Shown: positions 1 through 8,063, counted from the first letter of the stretch. The stretch: DNA of 64,000 nt from JAFAZJ01 sp964437145 (GCA_964437145.1 CAYTFW010000007.1:10918-74917); one strand, 5' to 3'. Numbers and translations: made by a program. The notes: a model not told the origin generated them from the sequence alone.

Positions 1-441
1 TGGGAATGGCTCTCGCCGACGGTCTGGTTTGCCGTCATTGCCGCAATCGTGCTGCTGCTGATTTTCGGCGGTCGTCGCGGTGTAGGGCGCGGACGACTCG
101 ACGAATTCCACGTGCGGCATGAAGTCATTGACGAATGTTTCGCCAAGGGAGAGATGACGCGAGAAGAATGTGAGCGAGGTTGCGCGTCGCAGGGCAATTG
201 CCACACCTCGCCATTGGTAACGGCTTCGCGCCCAGACGTACTTCTCCGCTCAATCAAGGAGAAGGCGTTGCGATTGCTCAGAATCGGTCTGAAGCAACTT
301 TCAGCTTGGACTCTGCTCAGCATTGGCCTGATCCTCATGATCGAGCCTCTGCTGCCGTGGTATCACTTCTCGCCTTTCTGGTTCTCGCTCGGCGTGATGA
401 GCGCGGTGGTCGCGCTCTTTGATATCGTCCGCCGCCGGTAG
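1..441 (+). CDS. SHOCT-domain membrane protein, 5' end missing
   Basis: The reading frame is open from the first base of the window, so the true start lies upstream. The visible part begins with a hydrophobic segment. It is followed by a SHOCT-like short domain (LDEFHVRHEVIDECFAKGEM, with TREECE after it), which is a C-terminal oligomerisation motif found in many small membrane proteins. A linker with three cysteines follows, then two further hydrophobic stretches near the C-terminus. The function is unknown. It ends about 200 bases before the mer operon and may be a separate transcription unit of the element or host. Confidence 0.6.
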   Translation, partial: WEWLSPTVWFAVIAAIVLLLIFGGRRGVGRGRLDEFHVRHEVIDECFAKGEMTREECERGCASQGNCHTSPLVTASRPDVLLRSIKEKALRLLRIGLKQLSAWTLLSIGLILMIEPLLPWYHFSPFWFSLGVMSAVVALFDIVRRR

Positions 442-567
442 GTCTCACTAGTCCGCAGGGGTGTACGGAACTCACCGACACCTGGCAGCGCCAACGTAAG
501 CGGACTTTGGTTCCAAATCTAACCAAGCCTTTCACCAAACCGTGATTCTACAAGCGGAACTTTGCTC

Positions 568-598
568 TTGAGCCTGTAGGTGCTACAGACCCTACGTT
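568..598 (+). promoter_or_regulatory. MerR-type promoter of the mer operon
   Basis: A -35 TTGAGC (568-573) and a -10 TACGTT (593-598) are separated by 19 bases, the over-long spacing typical of MerR-activated promoters. The spacer carries a perfect inverted repeat CTGTAG-GTG-CTACAG (574-588). The layout matches mercury operon promoters, in which bound MerR twists the spacer on metal binding. No merR gene lies next to it. Confidence 0.8.
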
Positions 599-640
599 AT
601 GGCCAGAGTTGGATCTGGACAACAAAATGCGAGGTCGCAC

Positions 641-1066
641 ATGGGTTTATCCAGCCCTGACATCAAAGTGGCGTCACCGGCGGCCGAAGTTCAGCCGGCA
701 CTCGAGCGCAGCCAAATCGAACGGCAGCGTTTGGTCGCGGTTGGCGGAATCCTCGGCGCCCTCGCGGCTTCGTCCTGCTGCATCGTGCCGCTTGTCCTCT
801 TCAGTGTGGGTATCGGCGGCGCCTGGATCGGCAACCTGACGGCGCTTGCTCCCTACAAACCGCTGTTCGTGACCGGCACGGCCGCTCTTCTCGGATATGG
901 CTTCTACTTAGTCTACTGGAAGCCAAGGCGGGCCTGCGCAGACGATGCCGCGTGCGCCCGACCGCTACCCAATCGATTCGTGAAGCTGGGGCTTTGGGCA
1001 GCGACGGTTCTAGTCGTGGCCGCCTTCGCCTTCGACTACATCGCGCCGGTGCTGTTGGCCGCGTGA
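641..1066 (+). CDS. merT: Mercuric ion transporter MerT
   Basis: Inner-membrane protein of 141 residues that passes Hg(II) from MerP into the cytoplasm for reduction. Three hydrophobic segments are visible. The Cys46-Cys47 pair in the first segment and the pair Cys99/Cys105 in the cytoplasmic loop match the metal-relay cysteines of MerT. The ATG at 641 was chosen because it has a GAGG six bases upstream. The in-frame ATG at 599 sits directly against the promoter -10, so it would lie before the transcript start. It is the first gene of the mer operon, 31 bases before merP. Confidence 0.93.
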   Translation: MGLSSPDIKVASPAAEVQPALERSQIERQRLVAVGGILGALAASSCCIVPLVLFSVGIGGAWIGNLTALAPYKPLFVTGTAALLGYGFYLVYWKPRRACADDAACARPLPNRFVKLGLWAATVLVVAAFAFDYIAPVLLAA

Positions 1067-1097
1067 AAACTTCGAGACCATCAAGGAGACTTGCCCA

Positions 1098-1391
1098 ATG
1101 AGAATGCTCTTGCGCGCCTGCGCCTTGATCGGCTCCGTCATGGTGTCTCACGCGGCTCTTGCCGCTGAACGCACGGTGACCTTCGCAGTGGAGAACATGT
1201 ACTGCGCCTCCTGCCCTTATACGGTCAAGAAGTCGATGGCGTCGGTGCCAGGCGTTGTTCGCGTGGAGGTGTCGTTCGAAGCGAAGAGCGCGACCGTCAC
1301 CTTTGATGACGCGAAAGCGACCGTCGACGCGATTGCCGCCGCCAGCACCAATGCGGGTTATCCCGCACGTCCCTCGCAGCAAGGCAACTAA
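1098..1391 (+). CDS. merP: Periplasmic mercury-binding protein MerP
   Basis: Small periplasmic Hg(II) scavenger of 97 residues that hands the ion to MerT. It has an N-terminal signal peptide, with a likely cut after the Ala-rich stretch near residue 22, followed by one HMA (heavy-metal-associated) domain. The metal site is NMYCASC, with Cys36 and Cys39. A GGAG precedes the start by about 10 bases. It sits between merT and merF, the usual transport block of mer operons. Confidence 0.95.
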   Translation: MRMLLRACALIGSVMVSHAALAAERTVTFAVENMYCASCPYTVKKSMASVPGVVRVEVSFEAKSATVTFDDAKATVDAIAAASTNAGYPARPSQQGN

Positions 1392-1392
1392 C

Positions 1393-1644
1393 GTGCAGCA
1401 CCGTACGCTGATCGGTGTTGGGGCCGGCGGCGCGACAGTCGCGGCGATCTGTTGCGCCACGCCGGCACTCGCAGTGGTTCTGCCGCTGCTCGGGCTGGGC
1501 GCCTGGCTCGGCGTGGCGGACTACGTGCTGATTCCGTTGCTCCTCAGCAGCCTCGCGCTGGTGGCACTGGGGCTCCACCGAAAACGCACCGCGGCGAGCG
1601 CATGCTGCGAGACCGGAACCTCGAAGGGTGAGACGGCATCATGA
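1393..1644 (+). CDS. merF: Mercury transporter MerF
   Basis: Small inner-membrane mercury uptake protein of 83 residues with two hydrophobic helices. The vicinal Cys20-Cys21 pair lies in the first helix and a second pair, Cys71-Cys72, near the C-terminus, both typical of MerF. The GTG at 1393 was chosen because similarity begins there and it falls two bases after the merP stop. The frame is open further upstream but overlaps merP. The stop overlaps the merB start by four bases, which suggests translational coupling. Confidence 0.88.
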   Translation: MQHRTLIGVGAGGATVAAICCATPALAVVLPLLGLGAWLGVADYVLIPLLLSSLALVALGLHRKRTAASACCETGTSKGETAS

Positions 1645-2444
1645 GTGACTGCTGCGCACGCAGCTCGCCATCAGCGAGCATGCACTCGGGATCGGCTGAA
1701 ATGCCGTCCTTGCCAGGCTTTGTCTTGCGTCCCGGGGCAACTCTCCCCGACTGGTCAGTGGTCACTTCTCGTGCGACCAAGGACGCGCTCCTCGCATTGT
1801 TGAAGACCGACCACGTCTTGCATCGTTGGCAGGGCTACACCGGAGCGGAAGATCTTGTGCGCCGCTCGCTGCTTCGGCTGTACCGGGAGCGTGGGCGCGC
1901 ACCCGCGGTCGCCGACTTGGCGAGTCTCGCTGGGATTGGCGAAGCAGACGCCCGCAAGTCTCTGCTGCGCCTCAGGGAACGCGACCTCGTGGTCTTGGAT
2001 GCACATGGTGAGGTCATCGAAGGTGCGTATCCGTTCACCGAGCGGGATACCGGTCACCGTGTGACGCTTGACGGGCAGACCGTCAATGCCATGTGCGCCG
2101 TCGATGCCCTCGGCGTCGGCGACATGTGCGGATGCGACATCGCGATCGATTCACGCTGCCGCTCCTGCAGTGCACCGATCAGGATCACCACGCGCGACCG
2201 GGGGCTGGCTCTCGAAAACGTTCAGCCTGAGACCGTCGTCGTGTGGCTGGGCCTTCGCTATGAAGGTGGGTGCGCGGCGCGGTCACTGTGCACCGTCACT
2301 TCGTTCTTCTGCACGGACGACCATCTCGATGCGTGGCGTCGAGAGCAGTCCTCCGATTCGATTGGGGCCCACCTGTCCATCGCCGAGGCCTTTGAGGCTG
2401 GCCGGGCGATCTTCAGGCAGAGCCTGACAACAGTTCGCCAGTGA
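1641..2444 (+). CDS. merB: Organomercurial lyase MerB
   Basis: Cytoplasmic enzyme of 267 residues that breaks the carbon-mercury bond of organomercurials and passes Hg(II) to MerA. The catalytic set is visible: Cys152 and Asp155 in NAMCAVD, and Cys217 in SLCTVTSFFC, matching Cys96, Asp99 and Cys159 of the R831b enzyme. It is longer than the plasmid R831b type (212 residues) because of an N-terminal extension starting with a Cys-Cys pair. Its presence makes this a broad-spectrum mer operon. It overlaps merF by four bases. Confidence 0.93.
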   Translation: MSDCCARSSPSASMHSGSAEMPSLPGFVLRPGATLPDWSVVTSRATKDALLALLKTDHVLHRWQGYTGAEDLVRRSLLRLYRERGRAPAVADLASLAGIGEADARKSLLRLRERDLVVLDAHGEVIEGAYPFTERDTGHRVTLDGQTVNAMCAVDALGVGDMCGCDIAIDSRCRSCSAPIRITTRDRGLALENVQPETVVVWLGLRYEGGCAARSLCTVTSFFCTDDHLDAWRREQSSDSIGAHLSIAEAFEAGRAIFRQSLTTVRQ

Positions 2445-2466
2445 TGAACGAGCGAGGGACTTTCCG

Positions 2467-3903
2467 ATGAATGATTGCTGCGCCGACAAGAACGGAAAGG
2501 GCAACGGCCGCTACGATCTTGCCGTGCTCGGTGCCGGGTCGGCTGGATTCTCGGCCGCCATCACTGCCGCCGAGCAGGGTGCGCACGTCGCTCTTATCGG
2601 GCACGGGACGATTGGCGGCACGTGCGTCAATATCGGCTGTGTTCCTTCAAAGACCCTGATCCGCGCCATGGAAGGCGTGCACCATTCTCGCGTTGCGTCG
2701 CGCTTTGATGGAATCGTAGCCGAGGCGCGAGTGACCGACTGGCGCGCGCTGATCGCGCAGAAGGACGAGCTCGTCGCCGGTTTGCGCGAGGCCAAGTACG
2801 CGGACATTCTCGCAGCCTATAACACGATCGCTTACATAGATGGGCCGGCCAGGCTCGCCCCCGAGGGCATCGCCGTCAACGGCGACCTCTTCAAGGCTGA
2901 AAAGATCGTCGTGGCGACGGGTGCCTCCGCCGCCGTTCCCCTCATTCCCGGCATCACCGAGATCCCGTACCTTACCAGTACGACGGCGCTGGAGTTGGAA
3001 GCGGTGCCGGCCTCGCTTCTCATTATCGGCGGTGGGGTGATCGGCTGCGAGCTCGGCCAAATGTTCGCCCGCGCCGGGGCCCGGGTGACCATCGTCTGCC
3101 GCTCGCGTCTTCTGCCGCATGGCGAGCCCGAGATCAGCGAAGCGCTAGCGCGGTACTTCCATGCAGAAGGCATAGATGTACGGTGCGGCGTTGCATACGA
3201 GTCCATCCGTCGCACCGACGCGGGAGTCGTTCTCACGGTGCAGGATCGCAATGGTCGTGTGGACACTATTGATGCCCGGAGCGTCCTTATCGCGACCAGT
3301 CGGCAGCCCAACACGTCGGGGCTCGATCTCGAGAAGGTCGGCGTGGCGCTCACGCCCAATGGCGGAATCAAAGTCGACGATCGGCTGCGCACGACCAGAA
3401 ACGGCGTCTACGCGGCGGGTGATGTGACTGGCCGGGACATGTTCGTGTACATGGCGGCCTATGGCGCCAAGATCGCAGCAGAGAACGCGCTCAACGGGGA
3501 CACCCGGCGCTATGACGCGACAGCCATGCCGGAGGTCACCTTCACGGACCCACAGGTGGCGACTGTCGGTGTCACCGAGGCCGATGCCCGGGCGCAGGGA
3601 ATTGATGTGCAAGCAGTGACGCTACCGCTCGACCAGGTACCGCGGGCGCTCGCCGCGCGTGACACGCGCGGGCTGATCAAGCTCGTTGCCGAGCGCAGGA
3701 GCGGCCGGCTGATCGGCGCGCACATCCTGGCGCCGGAGGGCGGCGACAGCATCCAGACCGCGGTGCTCGCCATCAAGCATGGGCTTACGGTGGGTGACCT
3801 TGCGGAAACACTGTTTCCCTACCTGACTACGGTTGAGGGACTGAAGCTGGCCGCCTTGGGCTTCGTAAAGGACGTGACGAAGCTCTCCTGCTGCGCCGGG
3901 TGA
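2467..3903 (+). CDS. merA: Mercuric reductase MerA
   Basis: Flavoprotein of 478 residues that reduces Hg(II) to volatile Hg(0) with NADPH. It has an N-terminal FAD motif GAGSAG (22-27), the redox-active CVNIGC (Cys53, Cys58), a second GGGVIGCE nucleotide motif and a C-terminal dimerisation domain. The C-terminal Cys475-Cys476 pair accepts mercury from the partner subunit. The N-terminal HMA domain of Tn501 MerA is absent, but a Cys-Cys pair occurs at residues 4-5. A GAGGGA site lies about 8 bases before the start. Confidence 0.96.
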   Translation: MNDCCADKNGKGNGRYDLAVLGAGSAGFSAAITAAEQGAHVALIGHGTIGGTCVNIGCVPSKTLIRAMEGVHHSRVASRFDGIVAEARVTDWRALIAQKDELVAGLREAKYADILAAYNTIAYIDGPARLAPEGIAVNGDLFKAEKIVVATGASAAVPLIPGITEIPYLTSTTALELEAVPASLLIIGGGVIGCELGQMFARAGARVTIVCRSRLLPHGEPEISEALARYFHAEGIDVRCGVAYESIRRTDAGVVLTVQDRNGRVDTIDARSVLIATSRQPNTSGLDLEKVGVALTPNGGIKVDDRLRTTRNGVYAAGDVTGRDMFVYMAAYGAKIAAENALNGDTRRYDATAMPEVTFTDPQVATVGVTEADARAQGIDVQAVTLPLDQVPRALAARDTRGLIKLVAERRSGRLIGAHILAPEGGDSIQTAVLAIKHGLTVGDLAETLFPYLTTVEGLKLAALGFVKDVTKLSCCAG

Positions 3904-3909
3904 GCGCAG

Positions 3910-5193
3910 ATGCTTCGCCAAGGCGAGATTCTAGGCCCCGCCATGGCGCACGATCAACTCTTGACCGTTTCCGCTCTTGCTGCGCGATCGCTGACGATCC
4001 AAGCCTTCATACATGGTATCGGCTCTTACCTGTCGGATCTGCCTCTCTGTGTGGAGCGCGTCTTCATCAGTTTGCAGACTCTGCATCCAGCATTCAGAGC
4101 GAGAACCTATCTGTGGAAGAAAGAGAAGCCGGAAGTCCGCGTCGTGGAATGGCCGCATGGGCTGACGAATCGGCCCGGATACTACGATTCACCCGACTAT
4201 CACGTTCACTCGTCGCGAACCGAGTTTCGAATCCAGCACCTACAAGGAATCCAGGGCCATAGCTGCGAACTCTATGGCAAGCTGCGCGATGAAGGTTACA
4301 CGGACTATCTGATGGTCCCGCTGATCTTCAGCGATGGGACAGTGAATACATTGTCGATCGCCACCAAGCTTCGCGACGGGTTCCCCTACGAGGAGCTTGT
4401 CCGGTTTCGCGAACTCATTGACCTGATCACAGTGACTATCGAGCGCTATTCCGCGCTCGAGACCCTCTCAATCACGCTGGGCACCTATCTGGGGCAGGGC
4501 GCAAGCCGCGAGGTCATGCGCGGACGAATACGGGCTGGCCATGGGGAGACCATCCGGGCCGGCATTCTCTTTGCGGACATGCACGACTTCACCGGCCATG
4601 CTTCTCGCCTCGGGCCGAGCGCGACAGTGCAGCTGCTAAATACCTATTTCGACTGTCTCGTCGGTCCGATCGAGGAGACCGGCGGTCACGTCTTGAAGTT
4701 CATCGGAGACGCCGTCCTCGGCTGCTTCCCGGTAGTGCCTAGCGAGCCAGCCCCGGATCCGGTCGGCGCCATCAGGGTCATACGCCAGCGACTTGGCCAA
4801 TTGAACGATGTGCGCGGCGGTAAGGGGGAGCCGCCGATCCGCCATGGCGTGGGCCTGCATTTTGGCGAGGTTGTCTTTGGCAATATCGGGTCGAGCGAAC
4901 GCCTCGACTTCACGATCATCGGCGAAGCCGTGAACGTTGCCGCCCGGTGTGCAGAGGAGACGCGCGCTCTCGGCGTGGGTTGTTTGGCGACAGGCGATTT
5001 TGTCACGCAGTTCGGTGCCGAAGCGTTTGCCGCCATTGGAGCGCACACTCTCCGAGGCTTCGCAGAGCCGATAGCCTTGTTCGCTCTGGCGGAAGAAGCA
5101 GGGTGCCTCAAGCGGTTTGGCAGCAAGGACCAAGGCGTTGCTCCCGATATGACGTCTCAGCTTTCGATCGCATCGGTGGGCAACGGCGGCTGA
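3910..5193 (+). CDS. Class III adenylate/guanylate cyclase at the end of the mer operon
   Basis: Protein of 427 residues. The C-terminal part (roughly 215-400) is a class III nucleotide cyclase domain, with the metal-binding Asp in ILFADMHDFTG, the second Asp in FIGDAVLG and the DFTIIGEAVNVAARC motif near the end. These support cAMP or cGMP synthesis from ATP or GTP. The N-terminal half looks like a GAF-type sensor region. It starts seven bases after the merA stop on the same strand, so it is probably co-transcribed. The substrate cannot be told from reading alone. A cyclase is not a standard mer gene. Confidence 0.85.
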   Translation: MLRQGEILGPAMAHDQLLTVSALAARSLTIQAFIHGIGSYLSDLPLCVERVFISLQTLHPAFRARTYLWKKEKPEVRVVEWPHGLTNRPGYYDSPDYHVHSSRTEFRIQHLQGIQGHSCELYGKLRDEGYTDYLMVPLIFSDGTVNTLSIATKLRDGFPYEELVRFRELIDLITVTIERYSALETLSITLGTYLGQGASREVMRGRIRAGHGETIRAGILFADMHDFTGHASRLGPSATVQLLNTYFDCLVGPIEETGGHVLKFIGDAVLGCFPVVPSEPAPDPVGAIRVIRQRLGQLNDVRGGKGEPPIRHGVGLHFGEVVFGNIGSSERLDFTIIGEAVNVAARCAEETRALGVGCLATGDFVTQFGAEAFAAIGAHTLRGFAEPIALFALAEEAGCLKRFGSKDQGVAPDMTSQLSIASVGNGG

Positions 5194-5731
5194 CCTCGGC
5201 GACCCTTCGTCTTTCGAGCAAGATATCAACGGATCGTTGGCGGCGAAACGTGATCGAGACGGGTGCGATACTCGAAGCGCTATGATCGAATAGCGGCGAT
5301 ATGCTCAGCTGACGGCGGCCCCTGTCTCTGAAGCGAGCGCTGTCTCCTGCTGGCTCGAAAATGATTCCGTCGACCGTTTGTCCGACAGAGTTTCTTTTCC
5401 TTCGCCGAACCAGCCGGACCTCTTGCGCGGACCGTTCGATGTTCGCCACGTCTTCTCCCGACGATGCTGTTCGGCGCGCGAGCCACCTGGCCTCTCCTGG
5501 CTTGATCTGGCCGAAGGACGGCTTCGCCTCGATCGCCTGAGCCGCAACGGCGTCGGATCGACTTTCTTCCCCTGGGCTTCGCCCATTCCTCGCGAGGCAA
5601 GAAAGTCTCACCGCCGCCATCCTCCGCTGCGCTTCGGCCCGCGATCGGGTGCGTCGTCGATCGCCTCCGGCTTGCAGATCGCCATCGAGGCCGCGGTGGT
5701 CGCGGGCTCGAAAACAGCAAGGAGAAGTGAC
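5194..5731. other. Junction between mer cargo and ICE backbone, no convincing gene
   Basis: About 540 bases lie between the cyclase and DUF736. Open frames run through on both strands, including one in frame with DUF736, but none shows a recognisable domain or a credible ribosome site. The stretch probably holds the leader and promoter of the DUF736 gene and the join of the cargo to the backbone. Confidence 0.5.
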
Positions 5732-6055
5732 ATGGCTAACATCGGCTCTTTCAAGAAGTCCGGCCAGGAGTTCCAGGGCGAGATCGTCACCCTGAGCGTC
5801 CAGACCAAGGGCGTCCGCATCGTCCCCGAGACCAACCGGGCCAGCGACAACGCCCCCAGCCACCGGGTCTATGTCGGCCGTGCCGAGATCGGCGCCGCCT
5901 GGTCGAAGCGCTCCAGCGAGGGCCGCGACTACCTCTCGGTCAAGCTGGACGATCCGAGCTTCAACGCTCCGATCTACGCCAACCTCTTCGACGACGAGGA
6001 CGGCGAGAGCTTCACCCTCATCTGGTCCCGCGGTCGCAAGGCCAACGGCGACTGA
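5732..6055 (+). CDS. DUF736 family protein
   Basis: Cytoplasmic protein of 107 residues matching DUF736, a small conserved family nearly always found on conjugative plasmids and ICEs of alphaproteobacteria. Its function is unknown. The start is set by a clear AAGGAGAAG a few bases before ATG 5732. The frame is open upstream to 5378 but that part has no family similarity. It is followed by a strong terminator hairpin, so it is likely monocistronic and well expressed. Confidence 0.85.
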   Translation: MANIGSFKKSGQEFQGEIVTLSVQTKGVRIVPETNRASDNAPSHRVYVGRAEIGAAWSKRSSEGRDYLSVKLDDPSFNAPIYANLFDDEDGESFTLIWSRGRKANGD

Positions 6056-6072
6056 GCCGTCAACCGACGCAG

Positions 6073-6098
6073 CGCCCCGCGTCACCCGACGCGGGGCG
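6073..6098 (+). terminator. Hairpin terminator after the DUF736 gene
   Basis: Perfect 11-base arms CGCCCCGCGTC and GACGCGGGGCG enclose an ACCC loop, 18 bases after the DUF736 stop. The T tract is short (TT), so it may be a weak intrinsic terminator or an RNA stabiliser. Confidence 0.7.
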
Positions 6099-6251
6099 TT
6101 CGCGCGTTCAGCGCAGTCAAGAGCGTAGCGGCGACTTGGCCGCTACTGGCCAATCCGCAATTCCGGAAAGCCGTCAAGTCGGGTCGGCGGCTTTCCGGTT
6201 CCCTGCATCACCGCTTTTCCGGCTTTACGCCCAACCGCCTCTGCGCTCCGC

Positions 6252-6539
6252 TTAGCCGCGGCGTGCCTTAGCCGACATGCGCGACCTGCTCTTCGACTTG
6301 GCGCGGTTCGCCAACTCGGACTCGAATTCCTCGTCCGGGACGACGAGCTCCATGTGCTCGACGCCAAGCGCTTGGGCGAGCTCGAACAGCGTGACCACGG
6401 TCGGATTGCGCCGCCCGCGTTCAAGGTCGGACAGATATTGCTGCGAGAAGCCGGAGCGATCGGCGAACTGCTCCTGGGTCAAGCCCTTCGAGAGCCTGAC
6501 CCGGCGCACATTCCGTCCGACCAACTGCCGCATGTCCAT
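6252..6539 (-). CDS. XRE-family regulator, QseC-like
   Basis: DNA-binding protein of 95 residues with a Cro/CI-type helix-turn-helix over roughly residues 6-60 (LTQEQFADRSGFSQQYLSDL) and a basic tail. It is divergent from a small DUF2285 gene. The same pairing is known in ICEMlSymR7A of Mesorhizobium, where QseC controls the antiactivator gene qseM. No clear ribosome site precedes ATG 6539, so it may be translated from a leaderless or nearly leaderless transcript. Identity with QseC is inferred from context and size. Confidence 0.75.
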   Translation of the reverse strand: MDMRQLVGRNVRRVRLSKGLTQEQFADRSGFSQQYLSDLERGRRNPTVVTLFELAQALGVEHMELVVPDEEFESELANRAKSKSRSRMSAKARRG

Positions 6540-6558
6540 GACGGCAGGGTCGGCGCTC

Positions 6559-6591
6559 TACACACTATAAGTTTATCTTCTATAGTATGTA
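6559..6591. promoter_or_regulatory. Inverted-repeat operator between the qseC-like and qseM-like genes
   Basis: Arms TACACACTATA (6559-6569) and TATAGTATGTA (6581-6591) are inverted repeats of 11 bases with one mismatch, separated by 11 bases. The site lies in an AT-rich divergent promoter region in otherwise GC-rich DNA. This is the most likely binding site for the XRE protein and would let it control both genes. Confidence 0.65.
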
Positions 6592-6626
6592 TTCCGGCTC
6601 GCACGTCGCTTTTGGAGGCCCGTCTG

Positions 6627-6950
6627 ATGAAAAATTGGGCTAAATTGAATCTCTCCAGAGGAGGAGACAGAGTCTCTTTCCGCGTGATGCCAAAGCTGAC
6701 GCCGCAGGTCGCGGATGCCGCGCCGACCGAGGCGCGACTGACCGACTACGATCGCGCACACCTTCCAATCTATATGCGCCTGCTCGACGCCGCCGACGCC
6801 AACGCGCCGTGGGACGAAGCGGCCCGGATCGTGCTCGGCATCGATCCCACACAAGAGCCCGACCGGGCAAAGCGCGCATACGACAGCCATCTCGCGCGCG
6901 CCCGCTGGATGATGGACCACGGCTACCGCCACCTGCTGCAGCGGAGGTGA
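6627..6950 (+). CDS. DUF2285 protein, QseM-like antiactivator candidate
   Basis: Small protein of 107 residues whose C-terminal two thirds matches DUF2285 (LTDYDRAHLPIYMRLLDA to the final GYRHLLQRR). In ICEMlSymR7A the DUF2285 protein QseM blocks the activators TraR and FseA, keeping transfer off in most cells. The same gene order is seen here: XRE gene divergent, DUF2285 gene, then an FseA-like gene. ATG 6627 has GGAGG eight bases upstream. An internal ATG at 6687 is a less likely start. The assignment rests on family plus context. Confidence 0.75.
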   Translation: MKNWAKLNLSRGGDRVSFRVMPKLTPQVADAAPTEARLTDYDRAHLPIYMRLLDAADANAPWDEAARIVLGIDPTQEPDRAKRAYDSHLARARWMMDHGYRHLLQRR

Positions 6951-7056
6951 TACGGCGCAAAGCCGCACAGCCGTAGAGGCGACTCGACGGAAATGCGCTC
7001 TTACGCCGACCCTTTTCCGCGCGTCTCCGGCAAGCCCCTCATCCGGTTCCGTGCCT

Positions 7057-7080
7057 TTCCGGCATCGTGCGTTGCCGGAA
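7057..7080. repeat. Inverted repeat upstream of the fseA-like gene
   Basis: Perfect 8-base arms TTCCGGCA and TGCCGGAA are separated by 8 bases, about 70 bases before the activator start. It could be a regulator site controlling the activator gene or a weak terminator of the qseM-like gene. No traR/traI genes are visible to connect it with quorum sensing. Confidence 0.4.
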
Positions 7081-7151
7081 CACAACCTACCGGAGAGTGC
7101 GGAGCCGCCTATGTTCCTATCATCGATCCTGCGAGGAGACCGAAAGAAGCC

Positions 7152-7932
7152 ATGCCCAACAACAACTGGCGGTCACCAGCCGCCTACGCGTATTTGTCCA
7201 ACCTGAGTACCGCCGATCTCGCCTTCGAGTTCCTGCGGCGCAATCCCGAGTACCGAGCCGATTACCAGCGCGCGAGTGAAAAGGACGCCCTCGGTGGCGG
7301 CGCGGAGGCACCGAGAGTGAGCCTCGCCCGACGCTGGGGGCTGGCATTTCCTGGCGGATCCCAGCCTGCGCGCGGACGCTCAGGCCGTGTTCTGGCTTCC
7401 CCATCTGCACGCCGGTACCGTCGTTCTGACGGCGAACCCGAATAACTTCGCAAACAGCATTCCCTTCGCGCCCACAGCTTGGCCGGGCAGGACCACCCTC
7501 CGGCAGGCACCGGACGGTCTCTACGTCCTGTTTCGTAACGGACCGGCGCAACATCGTCTCTGGCTGCGCGAGCCTCCACGTGAAGGCACGCCCGTCGCCG
7601 CGCTGCTGCCGCTCGACGGCGCCACACCGACCCGCGCGGAATCAACCTTGTGCTTTTGGCGACATGTGCGCACCGGCCGCATGCGCTGTTCTCCGTCGCT
7701 GACTAAACAGCGTCTCGACCGGCTGACATCGGCGCTACGAGCGCTCGACGCGCGGCTCGCCGACGCGAGCTATCGCACCATTGCCGAAGCGCTGCACGGG
7801 CCGAGCCGCGTCGCAGCCGAGCCCTGGAAGACCGCATCGGTCCGTGACGCGACCATCCGGCTTGCGCGCTCGGGGCTTGCAATGATGAAGGACGGCTACC
7901 GCAATCTCCTCGGCGCCAGGCCCTCGGGCTGA
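7152..7932 (+). CDS. FseA-like excision activator (DUF6499 + DUF2285) needing a +1 frameshift
   Basis: Two overlapping frames encode one protein family. Frame one from ATG 7152 gives the DUF6499 part (NWRSPAAYAYLSNL onward) up to ARRWGLAF. Frame two, open from 7321 and running to 7932, gives the DUF2285 part (ADPSLRADAQAVFWLPHLH to DGYRNLLG). The two halves join if the ribosome slips +1 at TTT-C (7347-7350), where tRNA-Phe can re-pair from UUU to UUC. In ICEMlSymR7A, FseA is made the same way from msi172 and msi171 and switches on the excisionase gene rdfS. If no shift occurs, frame one stops at 7445. A plain frameshift mutation is the alternative. Confidence 0.8.
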
Positions 7933-7943
7933 GCCTGGGTCTG

Positions 7944-7966
7944 GGGGTGGCGATTTCCGCCACCCC
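7944..7966 (+). terminator. Hairpin after the fseA-like gene
   Basis: Perfect 9-base arms GGGGTGGCG and CGCCACCCC with an ATTTC loop lie 12 bases after the stop. The run of T is poor. It probably separates the activator gene from the excision/replication operon that starts near 8064. Confidence 0.6.
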
Positions 7967-8063
7967 AATCTTCACCATCCTTCCACGCCATCGCGCTCCG
8001 CCACCGTGGCCCCGATCCGCCGCCGACAGCCGGCGGCTCTCAGGAAGCCACGGAGGTTCGATT

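Noticed and set aside
599..640. Upstream ATG for merT
   Set aside because: It directly touches the promoter -10 element, so it would not be in the transcript.
5378..5731. Long N-terminal extension of the DUF736 frame
   Set aside because: No family similarity, Arg/Ser-rich composition typical of a shadow frame, and a clear ribosome site at the ATG 5732.
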